Of a stretch of DNA of 10,807 bases, positions 1 through 5,072 are shown one piece after another; position 1 is the first letter of the stretch; the number at the start of each line of letters is the position of its first letter. The position numbers and the translations under genes are program-made. This DNA comes from an uncultured Clostridia bacterium (GTDB lineage Bacteria; Bacillota; Clostridia; Oscillospirales; Acutalibacteraceae), in the NCBI GenBank assembly GCA_946409885.1, contig CAMJYF010000026.1, positions 1 to 10,807 of the forward strand. Direction: 5' to 3'. The notes under the pieces were generated by a model. It saw only the letters and a program-made list of their open reading frames with translations, searched no databases and had not been told where the DNA came from.

Positions 1-761
1 CAGTGTTCACCCAATTCCATCATCTGCCCGCAACAAGTACCGGCAGAAAATTCTTTTTGAGCTGGTCGCATTATTTAAAGCTGATGCGGATCGGCAATGT
101 GGAAGAACGCCATTTTTACGAAATCGAATCCGTCAGGAACAATTGGAGCCTGAGCGAACTGAAGCGCCAGTTTGACAGTGCGCTTTATGAAAGGATCGCC
201 CTCAGCAAAAACAAAGACGAGGTCTATCGTCTTTCCTTAGAGGGACAAACGGTGACCTCGCCGAAGGATGCGGTAAAAGATCCGTATATTCTTGAATTTT
301 TAGGATTGCCGGAATTGCCGGCGTATTCGGAAAATGAACTGGAAAACCGGATCATTGACCACTTGCAGCAGTTTCTGCTGGAACTTGGCACCGGTTTTGC
401 CTTTGTCGGGCGGCAGGTCCGGTTTACGTTTGAAGAGGAACACTTTTTTGTCGATCTTGTATTCTATAACCGTTTGCTGCGCAGCTTTGTTCTGTTCGAT
501 CTAAAAATCGGCGAGCTGAAGCATCAGGATATCGGGCAGATGCAGATGTATGTGCATTATTATGACAGGGAAGTGAAGCTGCCGGAGGAAAATCCCACCG
601 TAGGTATCATCCTGTGCAAAGACAAAAACAACGCGGTGGTGGAAATGACCCTGCCGGAGGACAACGCGCAGATTTTTGCCAGTAAATACGAAACCGTTCT
701 GCCCAGCAAAGAGGAACTGAAAAGATTGCTGGAAGATCCCTCCGCCGGGGCAGCGGATTGA
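1..761 (+). CDS. YhcG/DUF1016-family PDDEXK nuclease, C-terminal part (5' end outside window)
   Basis: The visible ~252 residues match the C-terminal half of the YhcG/DUF1016 family. Near the start is the family's LSWSHY motif, then the FYEIE and NNWS-LSELKRQ segment with LYERIALSK (residues ~19-70, counted from the GTG at position 3). Next comes the PDDEXK-like core: FVDLVFYNR with Asp151, FDLKIG with Asp166/Lys168, and GQMQMY with Gln179. All core acidic/Lys residues are present, so the nuclease domain looks intact. Family members are usually ~330-380 aa and carry a helical DUF1016_N domain first, so the GTG at position 3 is probably internal and the gene continues to the left. Such proteins are often found beside restriction-modification or other defence genes, which would lie outside the window; the genes to the right do not look like defence genes. 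The family is sure; the cellular role is not known. Confidence 0.88.
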   Translation, partial: VFTQFHHLPATSTGRKFFLSWSHYLKLMRIGNVEERHFYEIESVRNNWSLSELKRQFDSALYERIALSKNKDEVYRLSLEGQTVTSPKDAVKDPYILEFLGLPELPAYSENELENRIIDHLQQFLLELGTGFAFVGRQVRFTFEEEHFFVDLVFYNRLLRSFVLFDLKIGELKHQDIGQMQMYVHYYDREVKLPEENPTVGIILCKDKNNAVVEMTLPEDNAQIFASKYETVLPSKEELKRLLEDPSAGAAD

Positions 762-878
762 CGCCGACCGAAGATGGAAAAGAGGCGTTGCTGTGGTAGC
801 GGTTTTGTTTGTTTTGCGAAATGGCAGCTCATTTTGCCTTGCTGACCCACGGCGGCTGCCAGGAAAGGAACCGATCGT

Positions 879-1781
879 ATGAAACAATTCCTTGAAAAAA
901 TCCCCACCGCCAGCATCGTCCTGCTGATCGTCGCCGGCATGTTCGCGGCCTGGGGCGGGTACCAGAGCAGGAGGTACCGCGCCGCCTGCGCCGTGTTTGA
1001 CAGCGCGGAACAGATCGAAAACGTCGGGGCGCTCACCCCGGCGCAGCTGGCGGCGTATGAAGGCAAAACGGTCTGCTTTTTCGGAGCGCTGACCGTGACC
1101 GGTACGCCCGCCGATCCTTTGACCGGCGTGACCGTTCCCGGCGCGCTGGCGCTGACGCGGCGGACTTCGATGTACCAGTATTCCCTGTCCGACGACAGCG
1201 TGGTCACGGACTGGTTCAGCTATCAGATGCCCAACGTGAACGGAAAAAACGGCGAGCGGTACGAAAACCCCGTCTTCCCGGCGGAGCTGGGCGGGCTGAC
1301 GCTGCTGTGCGGCGCGTCCGTCGGCCCCGTGAAGCTGGCGGACGCCTATGCGCGGGCGTTTACCGCCTCCTATCCCTACGTGGCGTCGGCGGGGCAATAC
1401 AGCGATTATGAGACGGACAGGGCGTTCGACAACGCCTACGGCCTTACGCCGCAGGACGGCGGTTACGGCAGCGGGGATCCCGACGACCCGCATTTGGGCG
1501 ACCTGCGCGTCCGCTATGAATACATCCCGGCGGAAGCGGCAGGCGGCCGGCTGTTCTTCTTCGGCCGGCTGTCCGGCGGCGTGCTGGGCGCGGAGGATCC
1601 CGAAAACGCCTTTATGATGGACGGCTGCGAAACCTTTGCGCAGGCGCGGGAAAAGGCGGCCGGGGACCGCAAAGACAACGCGAACGGCCTGTTCCTTTTC
1701 GCGGGGCTCAACGCCGCGGCGGCGGTCGCCGTCTTCGGCGTGAAAACCCTCCGAAACAGAAAAAGAGGTGCGGAAGGATGA
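879..1781 (+). CDS. TMEM43-like two-pass membrane protein
   Basis: This 300-aa protein has an N-terminal membrane segment (about residues 10-27), a long extracytoplasmic or lumen-like middle, and a second membrane segment near the C-terminus (about 270-288) followed by a basic tail. The middle has features I associate with the TMEM43 (LUMA/DUF1625) family: an EGKTVCFFGAL strand (61-71), a 'tDPltGVtVPgalaLtRRtsMYQY' pattern (79-101), and HLGDLRVRYEYIP (205-217), which resembles the GD-R-V-x-F/Y-Y stretch of that family. Eukaryotic TMEM43 has more membrane segments, so this would be a simpler bacterial version. The start at 879 is preceded by AGGAAAGG. The stop overlaps the next start as ATGA, so the two genes are translationally coupled and the products probably act at the same membrane. 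The function is unknown. The TMEM43 assignment rests on recalled motifs, not a search. Confidence 0.6.
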   Translation: MKQFLEKIPTASIVLLIVAGMFAAWGGYQSRRYRAACAVFDSAEQIENVGALTPAQLAAYEGKTVCFFGALTVTGTPADPLTGVTVPGALALTRRTSMYQYSLSDDSVVTDWFSYQMPNVNGKNGERYENPVFPAELGGLTLLCGASVGPVKLADAYARAFTASYPYVASAGQYSDYETDRAFDNAYGLTPQDGGYGSGDPDDPHLGDLRVRYEYIPAEAAGGRLFFFGRLSGGVLGAEDPENAFMMDGCETFAQAREKAAGDRKDNANGLFLFAGLNAAAAVAVFGVKTLRNRKRGAEG

Positions 1782-2893
1782 AAAAACTCAAACGGGCGGC
1801 GCTGTTTCTGAGCGCCGCGCTGCTGCTGTTCGTATTCGCGCCGTTCGTACCGGCGGATTTCGGCGATTACGCCGGGGATTCCGACTACGGCTACGACGAC
1901 TACGATTCCTACGACTACGATGACGACGACGACGACGACGACGACGGCTGGTTCTTCGGCGGGTCCGGCAGCTCCGGCGGGTCCGGCGGAAAGAGCTCCT
2001 ACTACTCCTTCGGGGATTACCCCGCGGAGGACGTGTACTACGGGGCCATGCGGCTGGCGGACAGCCTGGGCCGGACGATCCGGGACGGCACCCTCAGCAC
2101 GGAGGCGCTGCGTACGCCGGGGGACGACGACAGCGGCGCCGCCCTCGTCGGTCTGGCGCTGCTGCTGGGCACGGCGGCCATCGTCACGGTGGTGATCCTG
2201 CGCGCCCGGTCGCGCAGAGGCGCCCGCCGCAAACGGAAGGTGACCGTCAGAAGCACCGGCCATCAAAACACCCGTTCCGTGGCTCCCGGCGCGCAGCCCA
2301 CGCCGCAAAGCGCATTGCAGAATATCAGCGAGTATTACCGGCTTGACCCGGATTTCTCCGAGGCAGAGCTGTCTGAAAAGATCGCCAACTGGTACGTGCG
2401 ATTCCAGAACGCGTGGCAGGCCCGGGATCTGGAGGAGCTGCGCCCCTGTCTGACCGACGCCTTCTACGCCCAAATGGACCGTCAGATGGCCGTCTACCGT
2501 CAAAAGAAGCAGACGCCCCACGTGGAGCGCATCGCGGTGCTGGGCGTGACCTTGTCTGGTTGGCGGCAGCGGGGCGGCGAGGACCTGATGACGGCCCGGC
2601 TGCGCACCCGCATTGTGGATTACGTCACCGACGACGCCACGGGCAAAATCGTCCGCGGCAGCGACACGGCGGAAAAATTTATGGAATACGAGTGGACGCT
2701 GACCCGCAAAACGGGCGTAACAACCACCGCGGGCGGCGGCGTGCGGGTGCAGAACTGCCCCAACTGCGGCGGCACGGTCAATATCAACCGCACCGCGAAA
2801 TGCCCCTACTGCGACAGCATCATCACCGTGGATTCCTCCGACTGGGCCGTCTGCGAAATCAAAGGCCTTTCCCAACGGACCGGGAAGCGGTAA
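1778..2893 (+). CDS. Tim44-like domain membrane protein with Asp-rich tract and zinc ribbon
   Basis: The 371-aa product starts with a basic n-region and hydrophobic core (residues 4-23) with a possible cleavage site after VPA (26). An Asp/Tyr-rich stretch (29-57, including nine consecutive Asp) and a Gly/Ser-rich linker (61-72) follow. One membrane segment lies at about 120-142, followed by a strongly basic RARSRRGARRKRK stop-transfer segment (142-154). Residues ~188-315 look like a Tim44-like domain: 'DPDFSEAELSEKIANWYVRFQNAW' spacing, then LRPCLTDAFYAQMD and a beta-rich part ending EYEWTLTRK. The protein ends with a zinc ribbon, Cys327/Cys330 and Cys342/Cys345. This arrangement recurs in Clostridia proteins annotated as Tim44 domain-containing. 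In mitochondria this fold binds membranes and the import motor; the bacterial role is unknown. With the basic segment cytosolic, the Asp-rich part would face outward and the Tim44 and zinc domains inward. The start overlaps the upstream stop (ATGA), with GAGGTG just upstream. Confidence 0.75.
   Translation: MKKLKRAALFLSAALLLFVFAPFVPADFGDYAGDSDYGYDDYDSYDYDDDDDDDDDGWFFGGSGSSGGSGGKSSYYSFGDYPAEDVYYGAMRLADSLGRTIRDGTLSTEALRTPGDDDSGAALVGLALLLGTAAIVTVVILRARSRRGARRKRKVTVRSTGHQNTRSVAPGAQPTPQSALQNISEYYRLDPDFSEAELSEKIANWYVRFQNAWQARDLEELRPCLTDAFYAQMDRQMAVYRQKKQTPHVERIAVLGVTLSGWRQRGGEDLMTARLRTRIVDYVTDDATGKIVRGSDTAEKFMEYEWTLTRKTGVTTTAGGGVRVQNCPNCGGTVNINRTAKCPYCDSIITVDSSDWAVCEIKGLSQRTGKR
1919..1945 (+). repeat. 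(GAC)8 trinucleotide run encoding poly-Asp
   Basis: One GAT followed by eight perfect GAC codons encodes nine consecutive Asp in the extracytoplasmic part of the Tim44-like protein. The run is in frame, so slippage would change the Asp count without disrupting the protein. Confidence 0.9.
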
Positions 2894-2895
2894 TG

Positions 2896-3100
2896 GGGGA
2901 TTTGTCGAACCAATTCGGAATGCGGAATTCGGAATGCGGAATGATTGTGAACCTGCGTTTGTGTGCAATTTGAAACGTCCGGATTTGATTATCTCGTTGA
3001 TTCTTTAAGACACCCAATTACAATCAAATCGCGTCAGCGATTTCCGAAATTCCGCATTCCGTATTCCGAATTCCGCATTAAAACGGCTCGACCAACTCCC
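2896..3100. mobile_element. MITE-like inverted-repeat element with 7-bp tandem arms
   Basis: The left arm (2912-2943) is a tandem array of heptads AATTCGG/AATGCGG. The right arm (about 3044-3079) is the same array in reverse orientation. 2919-2943 and 3055-3079 pair at 24 of 25 positions. Outside these, 2896-2911 and 3085-3100 also pair imperfectly (12 of 16, around a shared TCGA core), so the whole ~205 bp is one large imperfect inverted repeat. The interior has a 9-bp inverted repeat (2982-2990 with 3022-3030) and a 7-bp perfect hairpin with GTCA loop (3026-3043). No ORF with plausible coding character lies inside. It sits between two convergent genes, starting 3 bp after a stop codon. It could be a non-autonomous transposable element or a REP/STRR-type intergenic repeat. 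Target-site duplications are not clear. Confidence 0.6.
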
Positions 3101-3142
3101 AATTTGCCGCCATCCACCAAAAAAAACCGTGATAAACCACAA

Positions 3143-3180
3143 AAAAGCGGTATCGGTTTCCCGACGCCGCTTTTCTTTTC
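3143..3180. terminator. Probable bidirectional Rho-independent terminator
   Basis: AAAAGCGG (3143-3150) pairs with CCGCTTTT (3167-3174), and an inner TCGG/CCGA stem (3153-3156 with 3161-3164) extends the hairpin past a 2x2 internal loop. On the plus strand a T-rich tail follows (TTTTCTTTTC). On the minus strand the loop reads GAAA and the hairpin ends in six T. It would stop both the TMEM43-like/Tim44-like operon and the minus-strand phosphodiesterase gene that ends at 3196. Confidence 0.75.
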
Positions 3181-3195
3181 ATGCAGCATACCGCA

Positions 3196-3963
3196 TCAGA
3201 ACACGTCCGATTCAATGTAATCCACGCCCAGGGATTTGCTGTAATTCAGCGACAGCAGATCGTTGCAGGTCCATACGGCAAATTCCAGCCCCGCGTCGTG
3301 GAAGGCCTGCACCATCTCCTCCGTCACGCAGCGGTAATCCGCGTCGATGGAAAAGCCGTGCTCCAGGCAGCGCTCCCAGCCCGTGTCGTCCGCGCCGTAG
3401 GTCAGCATGATGGGCAGGTCCGGGAACTGCTCCCTTGCCTTCAGCAGGTTATCAAAATCAAAGGACTGCAGAATGCATTTGGAAAGGTCGTATACCTCCC
3501 CGGCCAGTGTGAACACCTGATTCACCTGCTCGTCCGTGTAGCCGCCCTTCAGCTCGATAAAGCAGATCATATCGTTCTCCTTCATCACCTCCAGGTAGCG
3601 GCGGAAGGTGCAAAGGTATACCTCGCCGAGGTTTTTGCGTTTCAGCGGCTGGGCGGTCAGCTCCTCCAGCGTGTGGTCGGCAATGGCCAGCACCGTGCCG
3701 TCCTTCAGTGTGATCTCGCCGTCGTGGCTGCACACAAACTCACCGTCTTTGGTGATGCGCACGTCGGTTTCCGCGCCGCCGCTGCCGTGCTCCGCCGCCT
3801 TTTGAAAGGCCAGCTCCGTGTTCTCATGGTACACGCCGCTGTAGCCCCGGTGGGCGATCATGCACACCTGCTTTTGCGGCGCCCCGCCGAACAGGCTGCC
3901 GAAGGCGGTGAAAACGGACATCAGCGTGGCAAGGACCATTTTGAAAATTAACTGTACAGACAT
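3196..3963 (-). CDS. Glycerophosphodiester phosphodiesterase, membrane-anchored
   Basis: This 255-aa protein belongs to the GDPD family (GlpQ/UgpQ type), TIM-barrel enzymes that hydrolyse glycerophosphodiesters to glycerol-3-phosphate and an alcohol using a divalent metal. Visible motifs are AHRGYSG with His38-Arg39, HENTELAF (Glu47-Asn48), ETDVRITKDGEFVCSHDG with Glu65, Asp67 and His80-Asp81, FIELKG with Glu137/Lys139, and a late AVWTCND segment (229-235). The catalytic His pair and metal ligands are therefore present. Residues ~4-26 are hydrophobic and look like a signal anchor, so the enzyme probably faces outward and acts on released phospholipid head groups or teichoic-acid-like material. 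The segment after HDG is slightly shorter than the usual 'T-xR-TT' stretch. The start is supported by AAAGGAGA about 8 nt upstream. It is a single-gene unit with its own promoter and a shared terminator. The exact substrate is not determined. Confidence 0.9.
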   Translation of the reverse strand: MSVQLIFKMVLATLMSVFTAFGSLFGGAPQKQVCMIAHRGYSGVYHENTELAFQKAAEHGSGGAETDVRITKDGEFVCSHDGEITLKDGTVLAIADHTLEELTAQPLKRKNLGEVYLCTFRRYLEVMKENDMICFIELKGGYTDEQVNQVFTLAGEVYDLSKCILQSFDFDNLLKAREQFPDLPIMLTYGADDTGWERCLEHGFSIDADYRCVTEEMVQAFHDAGLEFAVWTCNDLLSLNYSKSLGVDYIESDVF

Positions 3964-3996
3964 GGTCGTCTCTCCTTTTCTGTTCCTATTAAAGTA

Positions 3997-4025
3997 ATCA
4001 TAGCACCGCCGCCGGCGTTTTGCAA
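3997..4025 (-). promoter_or_regulatory. Promoter of the phosphodiesterase gene
   Basis: On the minus strand, TTGCAA (4020-4025) is followed after exactly 17 bp by TATGAT (3997-4002), a good sigma-A-type match 34 bp upstream of the start codon. A ribosome binding site lies between. Confidence 0.7.
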
Positions 4026-4155
4026 TCCTTTCCCATCAGAACCTGCGCAAAAAACGGCGCAATCATTGAAAAAACGTGACTTTCCATAAAAATACAACTG
4101 TGAAATTGTGTGATATTTCCATAATAAAGAATTTCAAGAGAATACCGGAAATCTA

Positions 4156-4184
4156 TTGACAAAACAATACATGATAATTATAAT
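4156..4184 (+). promoter_or_regulatory. Consensus promoter of brnTA, probably leaderless
   Basis: TTGACA (4156-4161), a 17-bp spacer and TATAAT (4179-4184) form a perfect consensus promoter. Transcription would start about 7 nt after the -10 box, near 4191, which is the A of the brnT ATG. No Shine-Dalgarno sequence lies before the ATG. A second TATAAT (4184-4189) overlaps but has a 22-bp spacer. Confidence 0.85.
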
Positions 4185-4192
4185 ATAATTAT
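4174..4192. promoter_or_regulatory. Candidate operator: two ATAATTAT palindromes over the -10 region
   Basis: The self-complementary octamer ATAATTAT occurs at 4174-4181 and 4185-4192, 11 bp apart centre to centre (one helical turn). The copies cover the -10 box and the start codon. BrnA proteins are DNA-binding antitoxins that autoregulate their operon in Brucella, so this is a natural candidate operator. The AT-rich context makes short palindromes less surprising. Confidence 0.45.
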
Positions 4193-4475
4193 GGAAACAA
4201 TATCATTTGAATGGGATGAAAACAAGAATTCCATCAACAAACAAAAACACAAAATCTCCTTTGAAGAAGCCGCAACCGCATTTTATGACGATAACGCGCT
4301 TCTGATAGACGATCCGGAGCATTCCGAATCAGAGGAGAGATTTATTCTGTTGGGGAACAGTTTTTCCGCCAATCTGCTTGTTGTCTGTCACTGCTATCGG
4401 GCATCAGAAACCGTCATTCGCATCATTTCCGCGCGAAAGGCAACCAGACATGAAGCGGAACAATACTATGGATGA
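4191..4475 (+). CDS. brnT: BrnT-family toxin (type II toxin-antitoxin, RelE-like RNase)
   Basis: The 94-aa protein matches BrnT: an ISFEWDENK start, NKQKHKISFEEAATAFYDD (residues 15-34), the DDPEHSESEERFILLG segment (40-55), a hydrophobic LLVVCHCYR strand (62-70) and the C-terminal IRIISARKATRHEAEQYYG (76-94). BrnT proteins have a RelE-like fold and cleave RNA, blocking translation until neutralised by BrnA. The length is typical, and the conserved Arg70, Arg77 and Arg82 are present, so it should be active. The first codon lies at the predicted transcription start, so translation is probably leaderless. The toxin-before-antitoxin order is typical of this family. Codon use is visibly AT-richer than in the flanking genes, which fits horizontal acquisition. 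Confidence 0.93.
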   Translation: METISFEWDENKNSINKQKHKISFEEAATAFYDDNALLIDDPEHSESEERFILLGNSFSANLLVVCHCYRASETVIRIISARKATRHEAEQYYG

Positions 4476-4482
4476 GAGGTGA

Positions 4483-4698
4483 ATGAATATGAGAGAAGAA
4501 TATGATTTTTCCGGGGCAAAAAAGAATCCCTACGCCAAAATGCTGAAAAAGCAGATCACGATCAATATCGACAGCAACGCCATCGCGTATTTCAAAGAGC
4601 AGGCCGCCGCCACAGGCATTCCCTATCAGACGCTGATCAATCTGTACCTGACGGACTGTGCCAGACAGCACAGAAAACTGACAGTCTCGTGGGAATGA
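4483..4698 (+). CDS. brnA: BrnA-family antitoxin (ribbon-helix-helix)
   Basis: The protein has the BrnA layout. A short N-terminal segment, EEYDFSGAKKNPYAKMLKK, is the likely toxin-binding region. The DNA-binding part follows: beta strand QITINIDSNAIAYFKEQAAATGIPYQTLINLYLTDCA. This is the usual pattern for a ribbon-helix-helix/CopG-like fold with a 'GIPYQTLIN' second helix. It lies 7 bp after the brnT stop, so the two genes form one operon. Two starts are possible: ATG at 4483 (71 aa) or ATG at 4489 (69 aa). The ribosome binding site AGAGGTG (4475-4481) abuts the first but has a normal 7-nt spacing to the second, so 4489 is more likely the true start. BrnA binds BrnT and represses the operon. 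Confidence 0.9.
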   Translation: MNMREEYDFSGAKKNPYAKMLKKQITINIDSNAIAYFKEQAAATGIPYQTLINLYLTDCARQHRKLTVSWE

Positions 4699-4807
4699 CA
4701 AGGGAACCTCTCCCTCCGCAAAACAGCAAACGCTGCCCGTCTTTGAGGGGAGATAATGTTTTTTCAGGCAGACTGATGAAACTGCCGTGCGGTGAACCGG
4801 TTCCGTC

Positions 4808-4823
4808 CGCCGCGCGGCGTTTT
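4808..4823 (+). other. 12-bp perfect GC palindrome followed by TTTT
   Basis: CGCCGCGCGGCG (4808-4819) is fully self-complementary and is followed by TTTT. With no room for a loop it is a poor hairpin. It may be a binding site or a weak part of the brnTA terminator region. It lies in the 374-bp stretch between brnA and the ABC transporter gene, where I see no credible gene. Confidence 0.3.
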
Positions 4824-4879
4824 GTGTATATACAGCGCAGTCGCCCGCTGGTGGCAATCCGGCCCCCGCGTCCGAAGGC

Positions 4880-4913
4880 AAATGATACGGCCGCGGTCAA
4901 CGGCCGTCATTTT
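4880..4913 (+). terminator. Probable terminator between brnTA and the ABC operon
   Basis: ACGGCCG (4887-4893) pairs with CGGCCGT (4901-4907) across a 7-nt loop. After a 2-nt bulge the stem extends by AAATG (4880-4884) with CATTT (4908-4912). A short T run (4910-4913) follows. The stem is strong but the U tract is short. Confidence 0.5.
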
Positions 4914-4985
4914 AAACAAAAATATCCCAGAACAATTGTGCATCAATAATGAATTGGTAGAACTTCAAAAGAATCCCGTTTTCGC

Positions 4986-5014
4986 TTGACTTCTCCTGCC
5001 CGTTTGCCTATAAT
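4986..5014 (+). promoter_or_regulatory. Promoter of the ABC-DUF1854-darA operon
   Basis: TTGACT (4986-4991) and TATAAT (5009-5014) are separated by exactly 17 bp, a near-consensus promoter. Transcription would begin near 5021. The transcript would open with a small hairpin, GGAAA (5021-5025) with TTTCC (5032-5036), then six T (5041-5046), leaving a ~52-nt leader before the start codon. Confidence 0.8.
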
Positions 5015-5072
5015 GTGCGCGGAAAAACGGCTTTCCAACATTTTTTCATGACAACCGGAATGGGGTGACAAC

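Larger units (their letters stand above)
4081..4197. repeat. Three copies of TTTCCATAA around the brnT promoter
   Basis: TTTCCATAA occurs at 4081-4089 and 4116-4124 in direct orientation, and inverted at 4189-4197, where it overlaps the brnT start codon. The second and third copies extend to a 10-bp perfect inverted repeat (4116-4125 with 4188-4197) that brackets the whole promoter. They could be regulator-binding sites, for example for the BrnA antitoxin; this is inference. Confidence 0.5.

Noticed and set aside
762..878. Promoter or terminator between the YhcG-like and TMEM43-like genes
   Set aside because: Only a 7-bp pairing TGGCAGC/GCTGCCA with a long loop is present and no convincing -35/-10 pair or U tract was found.
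1514..2968. 484-codon minus-strand open frame opposite the TMEM43-like and Tim44-like genes
   Set aside because: The product is low-complexity (poly-Val opposite the GAC run, Ala/Arg/Pro-rich) and crosses two coupled plus-strand genes; no family features.
2896..3100. CRISPR array, because of regularly spaced short repeats
   Set aside because: The 7-bp units are directly adjacent with no spacers and the two arrays are inverted relative to each other.
3181..3951. Plus-strand open frame opposite the phosphodiesterase gene
   Set aside because: The minus-strand frame carries the complete GDPD motifs, promoter and ribosome binding site; the antisense frame has none.
4700..4765. Possible terminator just after brnA (CTCCCTC with GAGGGGAG, then a T6 run)
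   Set aside because: The arms need a bulge, the loop is about 28 nt and the T run is separated from the stem; too weak compared with the hairpin at 4880-4913.
4689..4949. Small open frames between brnA and the ABC gene, on both strands
   Set aside because: No ribosome binding sites, no family resemblance, mutually overlapping, and they cover the hairpin/terminator sequence.
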